37,396 nucleotides of DNA from Planctomycetaceae bacterium (GCA_021732995.1 JAKFWA010000049.1:1-37396), one strand, 5' to 3'; numbered from the stretch's first letter, positions 1 to 9,048 are shown. Notes: generated by a model not told the origin, from the letters alone. Made by a program: numbers and translations.

Positions 1-528
1 GGTGGTGGTCAACAACGACCGCGCACCCTGCAGGCACTGGCTGAGCGCGAGGACGTGATTGCGGAACTCAAGCTCACTGATGAGCAAGTGGAGAAAATCA
101 AGTTCGCTGGCGGTGTGATGTCCGGCACGATGTCGAGACTTCGCGGCGTTCCGGAGGCTGAGCGTAGCGCCTTCCGGCAAAAGGCCGTTGCGGATTCGGA
201 AGCATCCGTCAAAGACGCGATGCAGTCCGATCAGTACTCGCGGTTGATGCAGTTGTACTGGCGCGACCTGGGCTCAGCCGCTCTGGAACGCGAAGATGCG
301 GCTGCTGCGGTCAGCCTGACCGACGAGCAAAAGACGAAGCTGCGCGAAGTTTTGGACGAACGTCGGAAGGAGATGGGCGGTATGCGTGATGCTCCGCCGG
401 ACGAGGTCGCGAAAAAGCGAAAGGAATGGGACGACAAGATCATTGCAGTTCTGACCGAAGAGCAGGCGAAGAAGTGGGAAGAAGCTCTCGGTGCACCTTT
501 GCCTGAAACCAAGAAGGCGGACAAATAA
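1..528 (+). CDS. Hypothetical protein with LTDEQ helical repeats, 5'-truncated by window edge
   Basis: Only the C-terminal ~175 residues are visible. The frame is open to base 1, so the GTG at 55 is probably internal. The visible part is rich in Lys, Glu, Ala and Arg and almost entirely helical. It carries two copies of an LT(D/E)EQ motif (LTDEQVEKIK near base 76, LTDEQKTKLREVL near base 319) and a late LTEEQAKKWEE. Such LTxxQ-type helical segments occur in Spy/CpxP-like periplasmic proteins and in many planctomycete hypotheticals, so an exported metal- or protein-binding role is possible but unproven. The protein ends in a Lys-rich tail. A 113-bp gap separates it from the next gene on the same strand. 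The family is not recognised with certainty; the coding call itself is solid because of codon periodicity and the repeated motif. Confidence 0.7.
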   Translation, partial: GGGQQRPRTLQALAEREDVIAELKLTDEQVEKIKFAGGVMSGTMSRLRGVPEAERSAFRQKAVADSEASVKDAMQSDQYSRLMQLYWRDLGSAALEREDAAAAVSLTDEQKTKLREVLDERRKEMGGMRDAPPDEVAKKRKEWDDKIIAVLTEEQAKKWEEALGAPLPETKKADK

Positions 529-631
529 GACTTCCGCACGCCGGTCTCGCTCAACGAAACTGACGGTGGTTGCGGCAGCGTGTGGGCTGCATCCAGACGT
601 GAAGTGCCCTATCAGGGACGTTGTTTTCTTC

Positions 632-635
632 GAGG
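632..635 (+). promoter_or_regulatory. Ribosome binding site GAGG for the PmoA-like gene
   Basis: GAGG lies 6 bases before the ATG at 642. It supports that ATG over the in-frame TTG at 621. Confidence 0.55.
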
Positions 636-641
636 CGTAAT

Positions 642-1631
642 ATGTCGACGTTGTATGATCTCCGCAGAGTCGTTTGGGCCTTGGCGTGCATCTTCGCGCT
701 GCACGCGGCTCAATCGCCTGCGGCGGATCAATCTGTGTTTCAGTGGAAGACAGACGAGAAGGCCGGGACCGCTGATCTCTACCTGGGTGATCAACCCGTC
801 CTGCGGTACATGTTCGCGTATGACACCTCGTCGCCCGAACGTGTCCACGACACTTACAAGGTGTTCCATCACGTCTACGGACCCGGCACGCAGAGCATCA
901 TCACGAAGGGACCGGGGGGAAAGTACACCCACCATCGCGGCTTGTACGTGGGCTGGAACAAGACCAGTTACGAAGGTGGGATGTCAGACTTCTGGCATTG
1001 CACCAAGGGTGCTCACCTGCGGCACGTCAAGTTCCTAGAGAAAAGCGGTGACGTCAACACGGGGCGAATGGCTGCCGAGATTCACTGGAACGAAGCCGAG
1101 GGCAAGCCTGTGATCGTGGAGACTCGCACGGTTGTCGTTCGTAAAGAGCCTGCAACCGGCGGTTGGCAGATTGACTGGGCTTCACAACTCGAAAGCCGTC
1201 GCGGCGAAATCAGCCTGGAAGGTGATCGTCAGCACTCGGGCTTCCAGTATCGAGCCGATCAGGCCGTGGCGGAGAGAGAGAGTGAGACGCGATTCATTCG
1301 TCCTGCCAGCTTCCCCCAGCAACCTGCCGCGATCCAAGTCGGCGATTCCGGGAATCCGCCGCCTCACAGCGATCTGGGATGGTTTGCGATGACGTACGAG
1401 CTGGGGGACAAGCGGTTCAACGTCGAGTACTTCGACAATCCCAGTTTGCCGAAGCCGTCGTTGTTTTCAGAGCGTCCCTATGGACGTTTTGGAACATTCT
1501 TCAAGACGAAACTCAGCCCCGGTAAGGCGCTCGAACTGAAGTACCGCGTGATCGTTTCGGCCGGAGAAACACCCTCTGTGGACGCGATCCAGGCACGCTA
1601 TCAGCAGTTTTTGAGCGAATTGAAGAAGTAG
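642..1631 (+). CDS. PmoA/DUF6807 family exported protein
   Basis: A 329-residue protein of the PmoA-like family (DUF6807), common in Planctomycetota and often found with sugar or sulfatase catabolism genes; the biochemical role is unknown. The N-terminus has a signal peptide: RR followed by a hydrophobic stretch (VVWALACIFALHAA) and a likely cleavage near SPA-AD. Family features include LRYMFAYD, the HHRGLYVGW block (a His-rich patch that may be the active or metal site), DFWHC, and a late PYGRFGTFF segment. The ATG at 642 was chosen over the upstream in-frame TTG at 621 because GAGG (632-635) sits 6 bases before it and it gives a clean signal peptide. A terminator follows at 1713-1761, so the gene probably ends its own transcript. 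The family call is confident; no substrate can be assigned. Confidence 0.85.
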   Translation: MSTLYDLRRVVWALACIFALHAAQSPAADQSVFQWKTDEKAGTADLYLGDQPVLRYMFAYDTSSPERVHDTYKVFHHVYGPGTQSIITKGPGGKYTHHRGLYVGWNKTSYEGGMSDFWHCTKGAHLRHVKFLEKSGDVNTGRMAAEIHWNEAEGKPVIVETRTVVVRKEPATGGWQIDWASQLESRRGEISLEGDRQHSGFQYRADQAVAERESETRFIRPASFPQQPAAIQVGDSGNPPPHSDLGWFAMTYELGDKRFNVEYFDNPSLPKPSLFSERPYGRFGTFFKTKLSPGKALELKYRVIVSAGETPSVDAIQARYQQFLSELKK

Positions 1632-1712
1632 CCGAATTGGTGCGGCACGCGGCCTTCTGCTGCTATGATGCCGCCGCTCAGTGGCAGGCCGTTGGTGTCG
1701 GCGTTGCCCGCT

Positions 1713-1761
1713 GCCCCGCTGATTCCTCGCGGAATGTCGGGGCTTCTTGTTTCGTTTTTTT
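1713..1761 (+). terminator. Rho-independent terminator between PmoA-like and U32 genes
   Basis: Left arm GCCCCG (1713-1718) pairs with CGGGGC (1738-1743). An inner stem ATTCC (1722-1726) pairs with GGAAT (1731-1735) around a TCGC loop. A T-rich tract follows directly (1744-1761, including seven consecutive T). It lies 82 bp after the PmoA-like stop and ends 25 bp before the U32 start at 1787. Any longer U32 reading frame starting at 1637 would have to be transcribed through it. An attenuator role for the U32 gene is an alternative. Confidence 0.8.
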
Positions 1762-1770
1762 GCGTTCGCG

Positions 1771-1776
1771 TGAGGA
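1771..1776 (+). promoter_or_regulatory. Ribosome binding site TGAGGA for the U32 gene
   Basis: TGAGGA ends 10 bases before the GTG at 1787 and supports this start, which gives the family-typical N-terminus (KPELLAPAGDW). Confidence 0.6.
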
Positions 1777-1786
1777 TTGTCCTGCT

Positions 1787-4288
1787 GTGTCTGTGAAGCC
1801 TGAACTACTCGCGCCGGCGGGAGACTGGGACTGCGTTCGCGCTGCGATTGAGAATGGTGCGGACGCGATCTACTTCGGTCTGGATACGGGTTTCAACGCG
1901 CGGGCTCGTGCGACCAACTTTGCTCCCGACGACCTGCCTGAAGTGATGGCGTTGCTCCATCAGCGTGGCCTGCGTGGATACGTTACCTTCAACACGCTGG
2001 TGTTCCCGAGTGAACTGCCGCAAGCCGAAGTTCTGATTCGCCAGATCGCCGCGTCCGGAGTGGATGCGGTGCTGGTCCAGGATCTGGGGCTCGTCAGGCT
2101 GATTCGAGCCATCTGCCCCGACCTGCCGATTCACGCGTCAACCCAGATGACGATGACGAGTGCCGAGTGCATCGCGGCAGCCGAACAACTGGGTGTTGAG
2201 CGAGTCGTTCTGGCGCGTGAGCTTTCGGTGTCAGAGATTGGCGATATCAACAAGCTGACCTCGATGCCGCTGGAAGCTTTCGTGCATGGCGCCTTGTGCG
2301 TCGCCTATTCTGGGCAATGCCTGACGAGCGAATCGCTCGGGGGTCGCAGCGCGAATCGCGGCCAATGCGCGCAGGCATGTCGGTTACCTTATGAACTGAT
2401 CTGCGATGGAGAACACATCGACTTGGGCGATCAAAAGTATCTGCTCAGCCCGCAAGATCTTGCTGCCTACGCATTGATTCCGGAACTGCTGGCCGCGGGC
2501 GTTTGCTCGTTCAAGATTGAAGGGCGGCTGAAGACTGCTGAATACGTCGCGAACATCACTCGACACTATCGCCAGGCGATCGATGCAGCCTTGGCCGGGC
2601 GGTCGGTTGAACTTGGCCCGGACGCCGTGCGTGAGATGGAGTTATCCTTCTCGCGTGGCTTCTCGCCCGGCTGGCTGAACGGTTGCGATCACAAGATGCT
2701 GGTACCTGCAAAGAGTTCGACCAAGCGCGGCGTGTTTGTGGGCACAGTCAAAGATGTTCGCGGTCAGCGAGTCGAAATCATACTGGCTTCGCCGCTGGCG
2801 GCCGGTGACGGCGTTGTTTTCGAAGGTGATCGAGCCAATAACCGCGAGCAGGGCGGACGCATCTACGGAGTGTTCCGCAATGGGCAACGGCAGCAACAGC
2901 CGGTATCAATTGGATTGGCAGAGATTGAGTTCGGCCGGGACAGCATTCACTTTGAAGACCTGTGGCCCGGGCAGCAGCTCTGGAAGACCGACGATCCGCA
3001 ACTGACGAAGCGATTGCGCGAATCCTTCAGTGGACCAGATCCGATTCGCAAGGTGTTGCTGGAGCTGAACGTCGTGGCTCGTGTGGGTGAGCCGCTGCTG
3101 GTGCAGGGCAGGGCGGCATCCGGGGCTCTGTGTGAGGTACGAACAGACACGCCGCTTGAAGAGGCTCGCAAGCATGCGCTGACGGCCGATGTCTTACGCG
3201 AGCAATTGGGACGTCTCGGCGGTTCGGTCTACGAGTTGTCGAACTTGAGTGCCGAACTGGTCGACAATCCCATGGTGCCGTTGAGCGTGCTGGGCAAAGT
3301 TCGGCACGAGATCGTCCGGCAACTCGATGAGTCAATCCGCAAATTGCAACCGCGCCGGATTTCAGAGGACTCAGCGCTGGCCGCTTTGCGATCAACGTTG
3401 CCTCTGCGGACTGTTGATCTGAGCATGTCGCCGACCTTGCGCGTGCTGTGCCGCACTCTTCCTCAGTTGGAAGCGACGCTCGATGTCGGGCTCAACAGCG
3501 TGCTGGTGGATTTTCAGGATATCCGCGAATACCGCGAAGCAGTTGCCTCGGCTCATCAACGCGGCGCGAAAATCTGGATCGCGACACCCCGTATTCAGAA
3601 GCCGGATGAAGCTCCGCTTTTTCGAGCCCTATTGAAGCACGGTGCGGATGGCATTCTCGTCCGAAACATGGCTGGCCTGTTGCACTACGTGTCGCTGGGA
3701 GTGCCGGTCATCGCGGACTTTTCACTGAACGTCGCGAATGAGCTGACTGCTCAGTACCTCATTGAACAAGGTGCGCGGCGCGTCACTGCGTCGTATGACC
3801 TCAACAGCGAACAGTTGCTCGAACTGGTCAGCGCCACGCCGCCGGACTGGATGGAAGTCGTCATTCACCAGCATATGCCGATGTTCCATATGGAGCACTG
3901 CGTGTTCTGTTCGGTGCTTTCTCCGGGTACTAACAAATCCAACTGTGGGCGTCCCTGCGATCGGCACGATGTCAAACTGCGTGATCGCATTGGCATGGAC
4001 CATCCGCTGAAGGCTGACGTCGGCTGTCGCAACACGTTGTTTAATGCGGTGCCTCAAAGTGCCGCCGAGGTTGTGCCGTCCCTGATTGATCAGGGAGTGA
4101 AAAATTTCCGCATTGAGTTTCTCGACCATCCACCGGCGCAGGTCGCTCCCCTGATCGCCATGTATCAGGAATTGCTGGCTGGCCGCGTGACTGGTCGAGA
4201 CGTTTGGACCAAACTGAAAGCCTCGAATCGTGTCGGCGTCACACGCGGCACGTTCGAAGAGCGACGAAATCCGTTAGCGATCTTGTGA
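1787..4288 (+). CDS. U32 family protein, RlhA/YdcP-like, two-barrel long form
   Basis: An 833-residue U32 ('collagenase-like') protein. E. coli members of this family (RlhA/YdcP, TrhP/YegQ) are now known as RNA hydroxylation factors, RlhA acting on a 23S rRNA cytidine; that role is inferred here. The first barrel starts with PELLAPAGDWDCVRAAIE and has the family signature FVHGALCVAYSGQC...GRSANRGQCAQAC, with Cys at 171, 178, 194 and 198, probably an Fe-S site. A central DUF3656-type region follows (~350-530). The C-terminal ~280 residues look like a second barrel with its own Cys set (705, 708, 720, 724, then 747: HCVFC, CGRPC, VGC). E. coli YdcP is about 650 residues, so this form is longer. 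Start GTG 1787 (GTG 1793 is possible) is supported by TGAGGA and by the terminator just upstream. The next gene begins 50 bp downstream and may be co-transcribed. Confidence 0.85.
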   Translation: MSVKPELLAPAGDWDCVRAAIENGADAIYFGLDTGFNARARATNFAPDDLPEVMALLHQRGLRGYVTFNTLVFPSELPQAEVLIRQIAASGVDAVLVQDLGLVRLIRAICPDLPIHASTQMTMTSAECIAAAEQLGVERVVLARELSVSEIGDINKLTSMPLEAFVHGALCVAYSGQCLTSESLGGRSANRGQCAQACRLPYELICDGEHIDLGDQKYLLSPQDLAAYALIPELLAAGVCSFKIEGRLKTAEYVANITRHYRQAIDAALAGRSVELGPDAVREMELSFSRGFSPGWLNGCDHKMLVPAKSSTKRGVFVGTVKDVRGQRVEIILASPLAAGDGVVFEGDRANNREQGGRIYGVFRNGQRQQQPVSIGLAEIEFGRDSIHFEDLWPGQQLWKTDDPQLTKRLRESFSGPDPIRKVLLELNVVARVGEPLLVQGRAASGALCEVRTDTPLEEARKHALTADVLREQLGRLGGSVYELSNLSAELVDNPMVPLSVLGKVRHEIVRQLDESIRKLQPRRISEDSALAALRSTLPLRTVDLSMSPTLRVLCRTLPQLEATLDVGLNSVLVDFQDIREYREAVASAHQRGAKIWIATPRIQKPDEAPLFRALLKHGADGILVRNMAGLLHYVSLGVPVIADFSLNVANELTAQYLIEQGARRVTASYDLNSEQLLELVSATPPDWMEVVIHQHMPMFHMEHCVFCSVLSPGTNKSNCGRPCDRHDVKLRDRIGMDHPLKADVGCRNTLFNAVPQSAAEVVPSLIDQGVKNFRIEFLDHPPAQVAPLIAMYQELLAGRVTGRDVWTKLKASNRVGVTRGTFEERRNPLAIL

Positions 4289-4338
4289 AGAGTGAATCAC
4301 GCGGCGATTTGGCTGCTTGAGAAACGTGAGAGATCTGT

Positions 4339-7300
4339 ATGCAAACATCGCCTTGGACAACACTGCGTTCCTGGTTGGGGATTACCGCGTTCGGAGTGCT
4401 GGCAAGTGTTGCTCACGCTGGAGCGCAGCAAGGAAGCAACGACGCCCAGAACGACACTGGCGACGCCGGTAACGCAGTCGCGAAGCCTCTCGTGAAATGG
4501 ACTTTCGACAAGGATGAGGCGGGCAAGTGGCACGGTTCCAAGGGCAGTTTTGGTGAAGGACCTCAGCCGCCGGTATTCCCCACCTTTAAGAAAGACAATC
4601 GCGCGGCGGTGTTTGGTACTGCTGGTGCGTCTGTCGTGGTCAAAGAGGGTGACCTTCCCGGCGTCAATTTGAAGTTTGATGCCGGTGACAGCATCACGAT
4701 TGAAGCGTGGCTGAACGTCGCGGACATCAAGGACGGCGAATACCGATACATTGTCGGGAAGGGGCGCAACAGGAACTCGAAGTTTCAGTCCGAGAATCAG
4801 AACTACGCGTTACGCGTGAAGGGCGAACGTGGCGAAGCACGACCGACCTTTCTGTTTCGCAGTCAGTCCGAAAAGGTGGATTCAGCGAAGGACTATCACC
4901 GCTGGACCGCGAGCGAAGGCTTTGGCCCGGCGACCGGCTGGCATCACATCGCGGTGACGTACACCTTCGGCAGGGCCGACAGCCTGCGATCCTATGTCGA
5001 TGGCAAGGATGTCAAGGGAACGTGGGACATGGGCGGCAAAACCGATAGGCCGCCCGTTTCGGACGCGGATGACCTCGTGATCGGCACTGGCAACGGTGGT
5101 GGTGCCGGAAACTCATTCAGCGGTTCAATCGATGAAGTCGCCATCTACCGCGAAGCCCTCCCCGAAGGCGTGCTCGCGCAGCGATTCCAGTTCGTCGCTC
5201 CTCCACCCGTAGTTGCGGTGTCTGATCTGTTGCCCGGCAAGGTGCTGGTCCAGATCTGCGAAGAAGGGATACCGGAAAAGAACGCCTGGCCGACTCAGTC
5301 ACCGAAGGCGTCCGAGCAGTTCTCGGTCGATGCGTTCGGCTTGGTTGAAGTTCCTCACAAGTATGTGGACACCGGCGTGCGCGGCGACCGTCCGATTCCG
5401 TACATCCTGCGAGCGGCGGCCAAAGTGACGTTGCCCCCGGGCAAGCATCGGCTGCTGTTGCGCAGTCGTGGAGCGTCGCATCTGCACGTGGACGGCAAGA
5501 AGGTGCTCAACATCCCGTTCCCGAAAGGCGATGCCGGCGGGCACGGACATGTTTCTGAGCAGGACGACTATTTGAATCTCGGTCCCGACTTCCGATTCGC
5601 CCCACCGGGAAGCCAGGAATCCTGGACCGAGTTCTCATCGTCGGGCGGTGAGCACGTGGTACTCGTCGAACAACTTGTCGGTGGCGTGATGGGGAAAGCC
5701 AAGCGACGTCCCGAACTGGGTGAGTTCGTCGTCGCCTGGTCGCGCGAAGGGACTTCTGCGTGGGAACTCCTCACAGCCAGCGACCGGACGATTGCTTACA
5801 CGGACTCAGGTTGGGCGAGTTATCAAGCTGAGCAACAGGCACGACTCAACCAAATGAACTCCGCGCGGCGAGCTGAAGTGCGGGCAACGCAAGCGGCTTA
5901 CTGGGAACGTCGGCGACAGGCCGCCAGTGAATGGTTAGCGACGACGAAGGACGAGCCTGTTCCCGAATTGCCGAACGTGACTGGTCCAATTGATCGTTTC
6001 CTGCAGGCGAAGCTGACCGGCGTGCTGTCTCAAAACGTGGATGCGCAGCAGAGTTCGGTGAACTACTTCCGCGATATTCAGCCTCTACTCGAAGCGAAGT
6101 GCTATGACTGTCACCGCGGCGTCAAAGCGAAGGGTGGCTTACGACTTGATAGTCGTGCTGACGCAATCAAAGGTGGCGATTCCGGGGATGCGGCCGTTGC
6201 TCCGCGCAAGGCAGCAGCCAGCGAGCTTCTGAATCGCGTGACCTCGACCGACAAAGATCTGGTAATGCCGCCGAAAGGCGATCCGTTGACTGTTGAGCAG
6301 ATCAAGCTCCTGACGACTTGGATCAACGATGGAGCAGCATGGCCGGAATACAACGTTGATCAAGTTCGTAACACGGGCCCCGCGAGTGACCTTTCGTTCC
6401 TGCGGCGAGTGACGCTCGATACCGTCGGCGTCGTTCCGTCGCTCAAGGAGATTGAAGAGTCGGCGAAACAGTCCCGTTCGGAAATCATCGATCGACTGCT
6501 GGCAGATCCTCGTTGGGCGGATCACTGGATGGGTTATTGGCAGGACGTGCTCGCTGAAAATCCCAACATGCTGAATCCGACGCTCAACAACACCGGGCCA
6601 TTCCGCTGGTGGGTGTACGAATCACTGCTCGATAACAAGCCGATGGATCTGTTTGTGACCGAGCTGTTGCGGATGCGCGGCAGCGAGCGTTTTGGCGGGC
6701 CAGCGGGCTTTGCAGTGGCCAGTCAGAACGATGTGCCGATGGCGGCCAAGGGCACCATCGTCAGCGCTGCATTCCTGGGAGTCGAAATGAAGTGCGCCCG
6801 CTGTCACGACTCACCGTCGCACGTCAGCAGCCAACGCGATTTGTTTGAACTGGCCGCCATGCTGGGAAAGCAGCCGGTTACGGTGCCGGTGACGAGTAGT
6901 GTTTCCGCTGAGAAGCTGACTGCAGGAGGCCGCAAGCCGCTGATTCAGGTCACCTTGAAGACCGGCACGAAGGTGGAACCACGTTGGCCATTTGATCGCT
7001 TTGCGACTGAGGACGTCGCGGCAGGTCTTGTTCAGGACGCGAATGATCCTCGCGATCGTCTGGCCGCGTTGATGACCGCTCCACAGAACGAACGCTTCGC
7101 GCAAGTGATTGCCAATCGCGTCTGGAAACGCCTGATGGGGCGCGGCATTGTCGAACCGGTTGACGATTGGGAGAAAGGGCAACCGTCGCATCCTGAACTC
7201 TTGCGCTGGCTGGGGCGTGAACTGGTTCGTAACGGGTACGACGTAAAGCACTTGGCGCGGCTGATTCTCAACTCCGAGGCGTATCAGCGAGCTACTGATC

Positions 7301-8082
7301 CATTGCTGAAGGAGACTCACCCCTTGTTCGCATCGCCCGCGCCGCGTCGGCTGGGCGCCGAACAGATTGTGGACTCCGTGTTCGCCGCGATGGGCAAGCA
7401 ATTCGATGTGGAGGAAATCAGCCTCGATATCGACGGTCGACGCGATCTTGGAAACTCGATCTCGCTGGGGCATGCTCGACGCAGTTGGATGCTGACAACA
7501 TCCTCCAACGAGCGCGATCGACCGAGCCTCAATCTGCCGCGCATGCAAGCGGTCACCGACGTGTTGTCCGCGTTTGGCTGGCGCGGCGCACGGCAGGATC
7601 CGACGAGCACCCGTGAGACTGCACCGAACGCACTGCAACCGGCGATTCTATCGAACGGGACGATGAGCATCTGGCTGACGCGATTGAGCGACGATCACGG
7701 TCTCACGCAACTTGCACTTGAGGATCAGTCGGCCGAGCAGTTGCTCGACAAGCTGTTCCTGAGGTTGTTGACTCGCCACCCCACCGACGCCGAGCGAACA
7801 CGCTATCTGGAACACCTGAAACCGGGCTTCGAGACACGCATCGTCCAGCAAGACGACGCGGAACGAAACCGTGCGAAGACCAGTGCTGCACGGCGTCCGG
7901 CCAGGTACGTGTCCTGGTCCAACCACCTCGATCCAGTAGCAACCCTGGTCCGACAAGAACAGGAAGTCGCCGCGCGGCGAGGCGATCCGCCCACGACGCA
8001 ACTCGCTGCTGAATGGCGCGAACGTATGGAGAACGTACTCTGGGCACTGCTCAACGCGCCGGAGTGGGTGTATTCGCCATAA
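4339..8082 (+). CDS. PSD1-type planctomycete cytochrome protein: LamG + PA14-like + CxxCH + DUF1549 + DUF1553
   Basis: A 1247-residue exported protein. A signal peptide (residues 1-~28, ending VAHAGA) is followed by a LamG/concanavalin-like domain (~50-282), a PA14-like beta region (~300-460; RLLLRSRGASHLHVDGKK), then a planctomycete cytochrome C segment with heme motif CYDCH (588-592) in the usual context YFRDIQPLLEAKCYDCH. DUF1549 follows (~675-875) and contains a second CxxCH, CARCH (819-823). DUF1553 covers ~900-1240 (NRVWKRLMGRGIVEPVDDW; HPELLRWLGREL; LILNSEAYQR). The family is common in planctomycetes and is thought to bind heme outside the cytoplasm; substrate and function are unknown. 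Many relatives are followed by a DUF1501 gene; here the next gene is convergent and unrelated, so that partner is missing. ATG 4339 is preceded by GAGAG. Confidence 0.9.
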   Translation: MQTSPWTTLRSWLGITAFGVLASVAHAGAQQGSNDAQNDTGDAGNAVAKPLVKWTFDKDEAGKWHGSKGSFGEGPQPPVFPTFKKDNRAAVFGTAGASVVVKEGDLPGVNLKFDAGDSITIEAWLNVADIKDGEYRYIVGKGRNRNSKFQSENQNYALRVKGERGEARPTFLFRSQSEKVDSAKDYHRWTASEGFGPATGWHHIAVTYTFGRADSLRSYVDGKDVKGTWDMGGKTDRPPVSDADDLVIGTGNGGGAGNSFSGSIDEVAIYREALPEGVLAQRFQFVAPPPVVAVSDLLPGKVLVQICEEGIPEKNAWPTQSPKASEQFSVDAFGLVEVPHKYVDTGVRGDRPIPYILRAAAKVTLPPGKHRLLLRSRGASHLHVDGKKVLNIPFPKGDAGGHGHVSEQDDYLNLGPDFRFAPPGSQESWTEFSSSGGEHVVLVEQLVGGVMGKAKRRPELGEFVVAWSREGTSAWELLTASDRTIAYTDSGWASYQAEQQARLNQMNSARRAEVRATQAAYWERRRQAASEWLATTKDEPVPELPNVTGPIDRFLQAKLTGVLSQNVDAQQSSVNYFRDIQPLLEAKCYDCHRGVKAKGGLRLDSRADAIKGGDSGDAAVAPRKAAASELLNRVTSTDKDLVMPPKGDPLTVEQIKLLTTWINDGAAWPEYNVDQVRNTGPASDLSFLRRVTLDTVGVVPSLKEIEESAKQSRSEIIDRLLADPRWADHWMGYWQDVLAENPNMLNPTLNNTGPFRWWVYESLLDNKPMDLFVTELLRMRGSERFGGPAGFAVASQNDVPMAAKGTIVSAAFLGVEMKCARCHDSPSHVSSQRDLFELAAMLGKQPVTVPVTSSVSAEKLTAGGRKPLIQVTLKTGTKVEPRWPFDRFATEDVAAGLVQDANDPRDRLAALMTAPQNERFAQVIANRVWKRLMGRGIVEPVDDWEKGQPSHPELLRWLGRELVRNGYDVKHLARLILNSEAYQRATDPLLKETHPLFASPAPRRLGAEQIVDSVFAAMGKQFDVEEISLDIDGRRDLGNSISLGHARRSWMLTTSSNERDRPSLNLPRMQAVTDVLSAFGWRGARQDPTSTRETAPNALQPAILSNGTMSIWLTRLSDDHGLTQLALEDQSAEQLLDKLFLRLLTRHPTDAERTRYLEHLKPGFETRIVQQDDAERNRAKTSAARRPARYVSWSNHLDPVATLVRQEQEVAARRGDPPTTQLAAEWRERMENVLWALLNAPEWVYSP

Positions 8083-8099
8083 CAATCGATAACACGTTG

Positions 8100-8180
8100 G
8101 TAGGATGGCCGCCCTCGGCTGTCCTGTAATCCACTGCACTCAACATGCGTCAAACGGCCGGCCGAGGCCGGCCATCCTAC
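8100..8180. repeat. Intergenic near-palindrome between convergent genes
   Basis: The 25-base arm 8100-8124 (GTAGGATGGCCGCCCTCGGC and five more bases) is the reverse complement of 8156-8180 with three mismatches, around a 31-base loop. It lies in the 114-bp gap where the PSD1 gene and the NIPSNAP gene converge, so it may terminate transcription from both sides. There is no long T tract. The arm sequence looks like a dispersed intergenic repeat (REP- or MITE-like), which the window alone cannot prove since only one copy is seen. Confidence 0.75.
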
Positions 8181-8196
8181 TTCGTTGCAGATGCCG

Positions 8197-8991
8197 TTAG
8201 ATCTGTGAGTAGGCGGCTGGGGTCAACAGGGTGTTGGTGATGCGAGATACGATCTTCTTGTCTTCGTATTCAGGGATGGCCTTGAGCTTGAGCCATTCGG
8301 GATCGCCACGGAACTTGTTCCAGGCGTCGGTGCGCGCTTTGTCATCGTTGAAGGCCAGCAAGTACGTCAGGTTCGGCATCCGCAAGCCAGCGATCGTTTC
8401 ACCGAAGAAGACCGGGGTCAGGCCGACTCGCCGGAAGATCGCGATCTCACCCTGATTGAACATCTCGATCTTCTTCTGACCAGCGGCTTCGTTGTGACTC
8501 TCATAGATGCGCAGGTTATAGACCTGCGGTTTGCCTGACGGCTTTTCGACCTTGGGCATGGTTTCAAAGGCACGCAGCAACGAACTTTCGATACGGTCGT
8601 AAATCGGATCTGCCGCCTGCGCGGCAAGGTAACTCGCCGCAGCCTTTTGGTACTCGGCATCAGCGGACAGCTTGGCCGATATGGTGGCCCATTGCTCGAC
8701 ATTGTCGTAGGGCACCAGAACGTAATAGGTCAGCGGTTTCGGCTGAGTCTGCGGTGGTTGCGTTTCGACATACACGCCCACTGCCTTAGCTCCCAAACGA
8801 TTGAGCGACGGGATTAACGCCTTCTCTGCGTACTCATCAAACAGCTTGTGCTTATCCAGCTTGAGCCGAATCGTTTTCAAATCGAAGACTTGTCGATTGC
8901 CCTTCGTGTCGTCGGCGGTTGAGTTAATGACTGGCAAAGAGGCCAAACTGGCACCTGCGATTGTCGAACTCAAGAATGTGCGTCGCTTCAT
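8197..8991 (-). CDS. NIPSNAP family protein with Tat-type signal
   Basis: A 264-residue exported protein. The N-terminus MKRRTFLSSTIAGASLASLP matches a twin-arginine signal (RRTFL, then a hydrophobic stretch with small residues). Two ferredoxin-like NIPSNAP halves follow. The first (~33-135) contains YYVLVPYDNVEQWATI. The second (~155-262) contains VYNLRIYESHNEAAGQKK, EIAIFRRVG and LTYLLAFNDD, the classic NIPSNAP pattern. Planctomycetes carry many secreted NIPSNAP proteins of unknown function. It lies 57 bp after K1 on the same strand, so it could be the last gene of the kinase array transcript, but a functional link is unproven. GAGG (8999-9002) is 7 bases before the ATG and supports the start. 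Confidence 0.88.
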   Translation of the reverse strand: MKRRTFLSSTIAGASLASLPVINSTADDTKGNRQVFDLKTIRLKLDKHKLFDEYAEKALIPSLNRLGAKAVGVYVETQPPQTQPKPLTYYVLVPYDNVEQWATISAKLSADAEYQKAAASYLAAQAADPIYDRIESSLLRAFETMPKVEKPSGKPQVYNLRIYESHNEAAGQKKIEMFNQGEIAIFRRVGLTPVFFGETIAGLRMPNLTYLLAFNDDKARTDAWNKFRGDPEWLKLKAIPEYEDKKIVSRITNTLLTPAAYSQI

Positions 8992-8998
8992 AATTGGA

Positions 8999-9002
8999 CC
9001 TC
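8999..9002 (-). promoter_or_regulatory. Ribosome binding site GAGG for the NIPSNAP gene
   Basis: On the minus strand GAGG precedes the ATG at 8991 by 7 bases. Confidence 0.6.
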
Positions 9003-9048
9003 GGGTTGTGAGACGTTGGAGAAAGAATTCCGTGCTGCGGGGTTGGCA

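Noticed and set aside
1270-1288. GA-rich simple repeat (GAGAGAGAGAG)
   Set aside because: It is short and lies inside the PmoA-like coding frame without disrupting it, so it is probably ordinary codon content.
1637-1786. Upstream extension of the U32 gene from GTG 1637
   Set aside because: The extension runs across a rho-independent terminator (1713-1761) and has no family similarity. TGAGGA and the conserved PELLAPAGDW start favour 1787.
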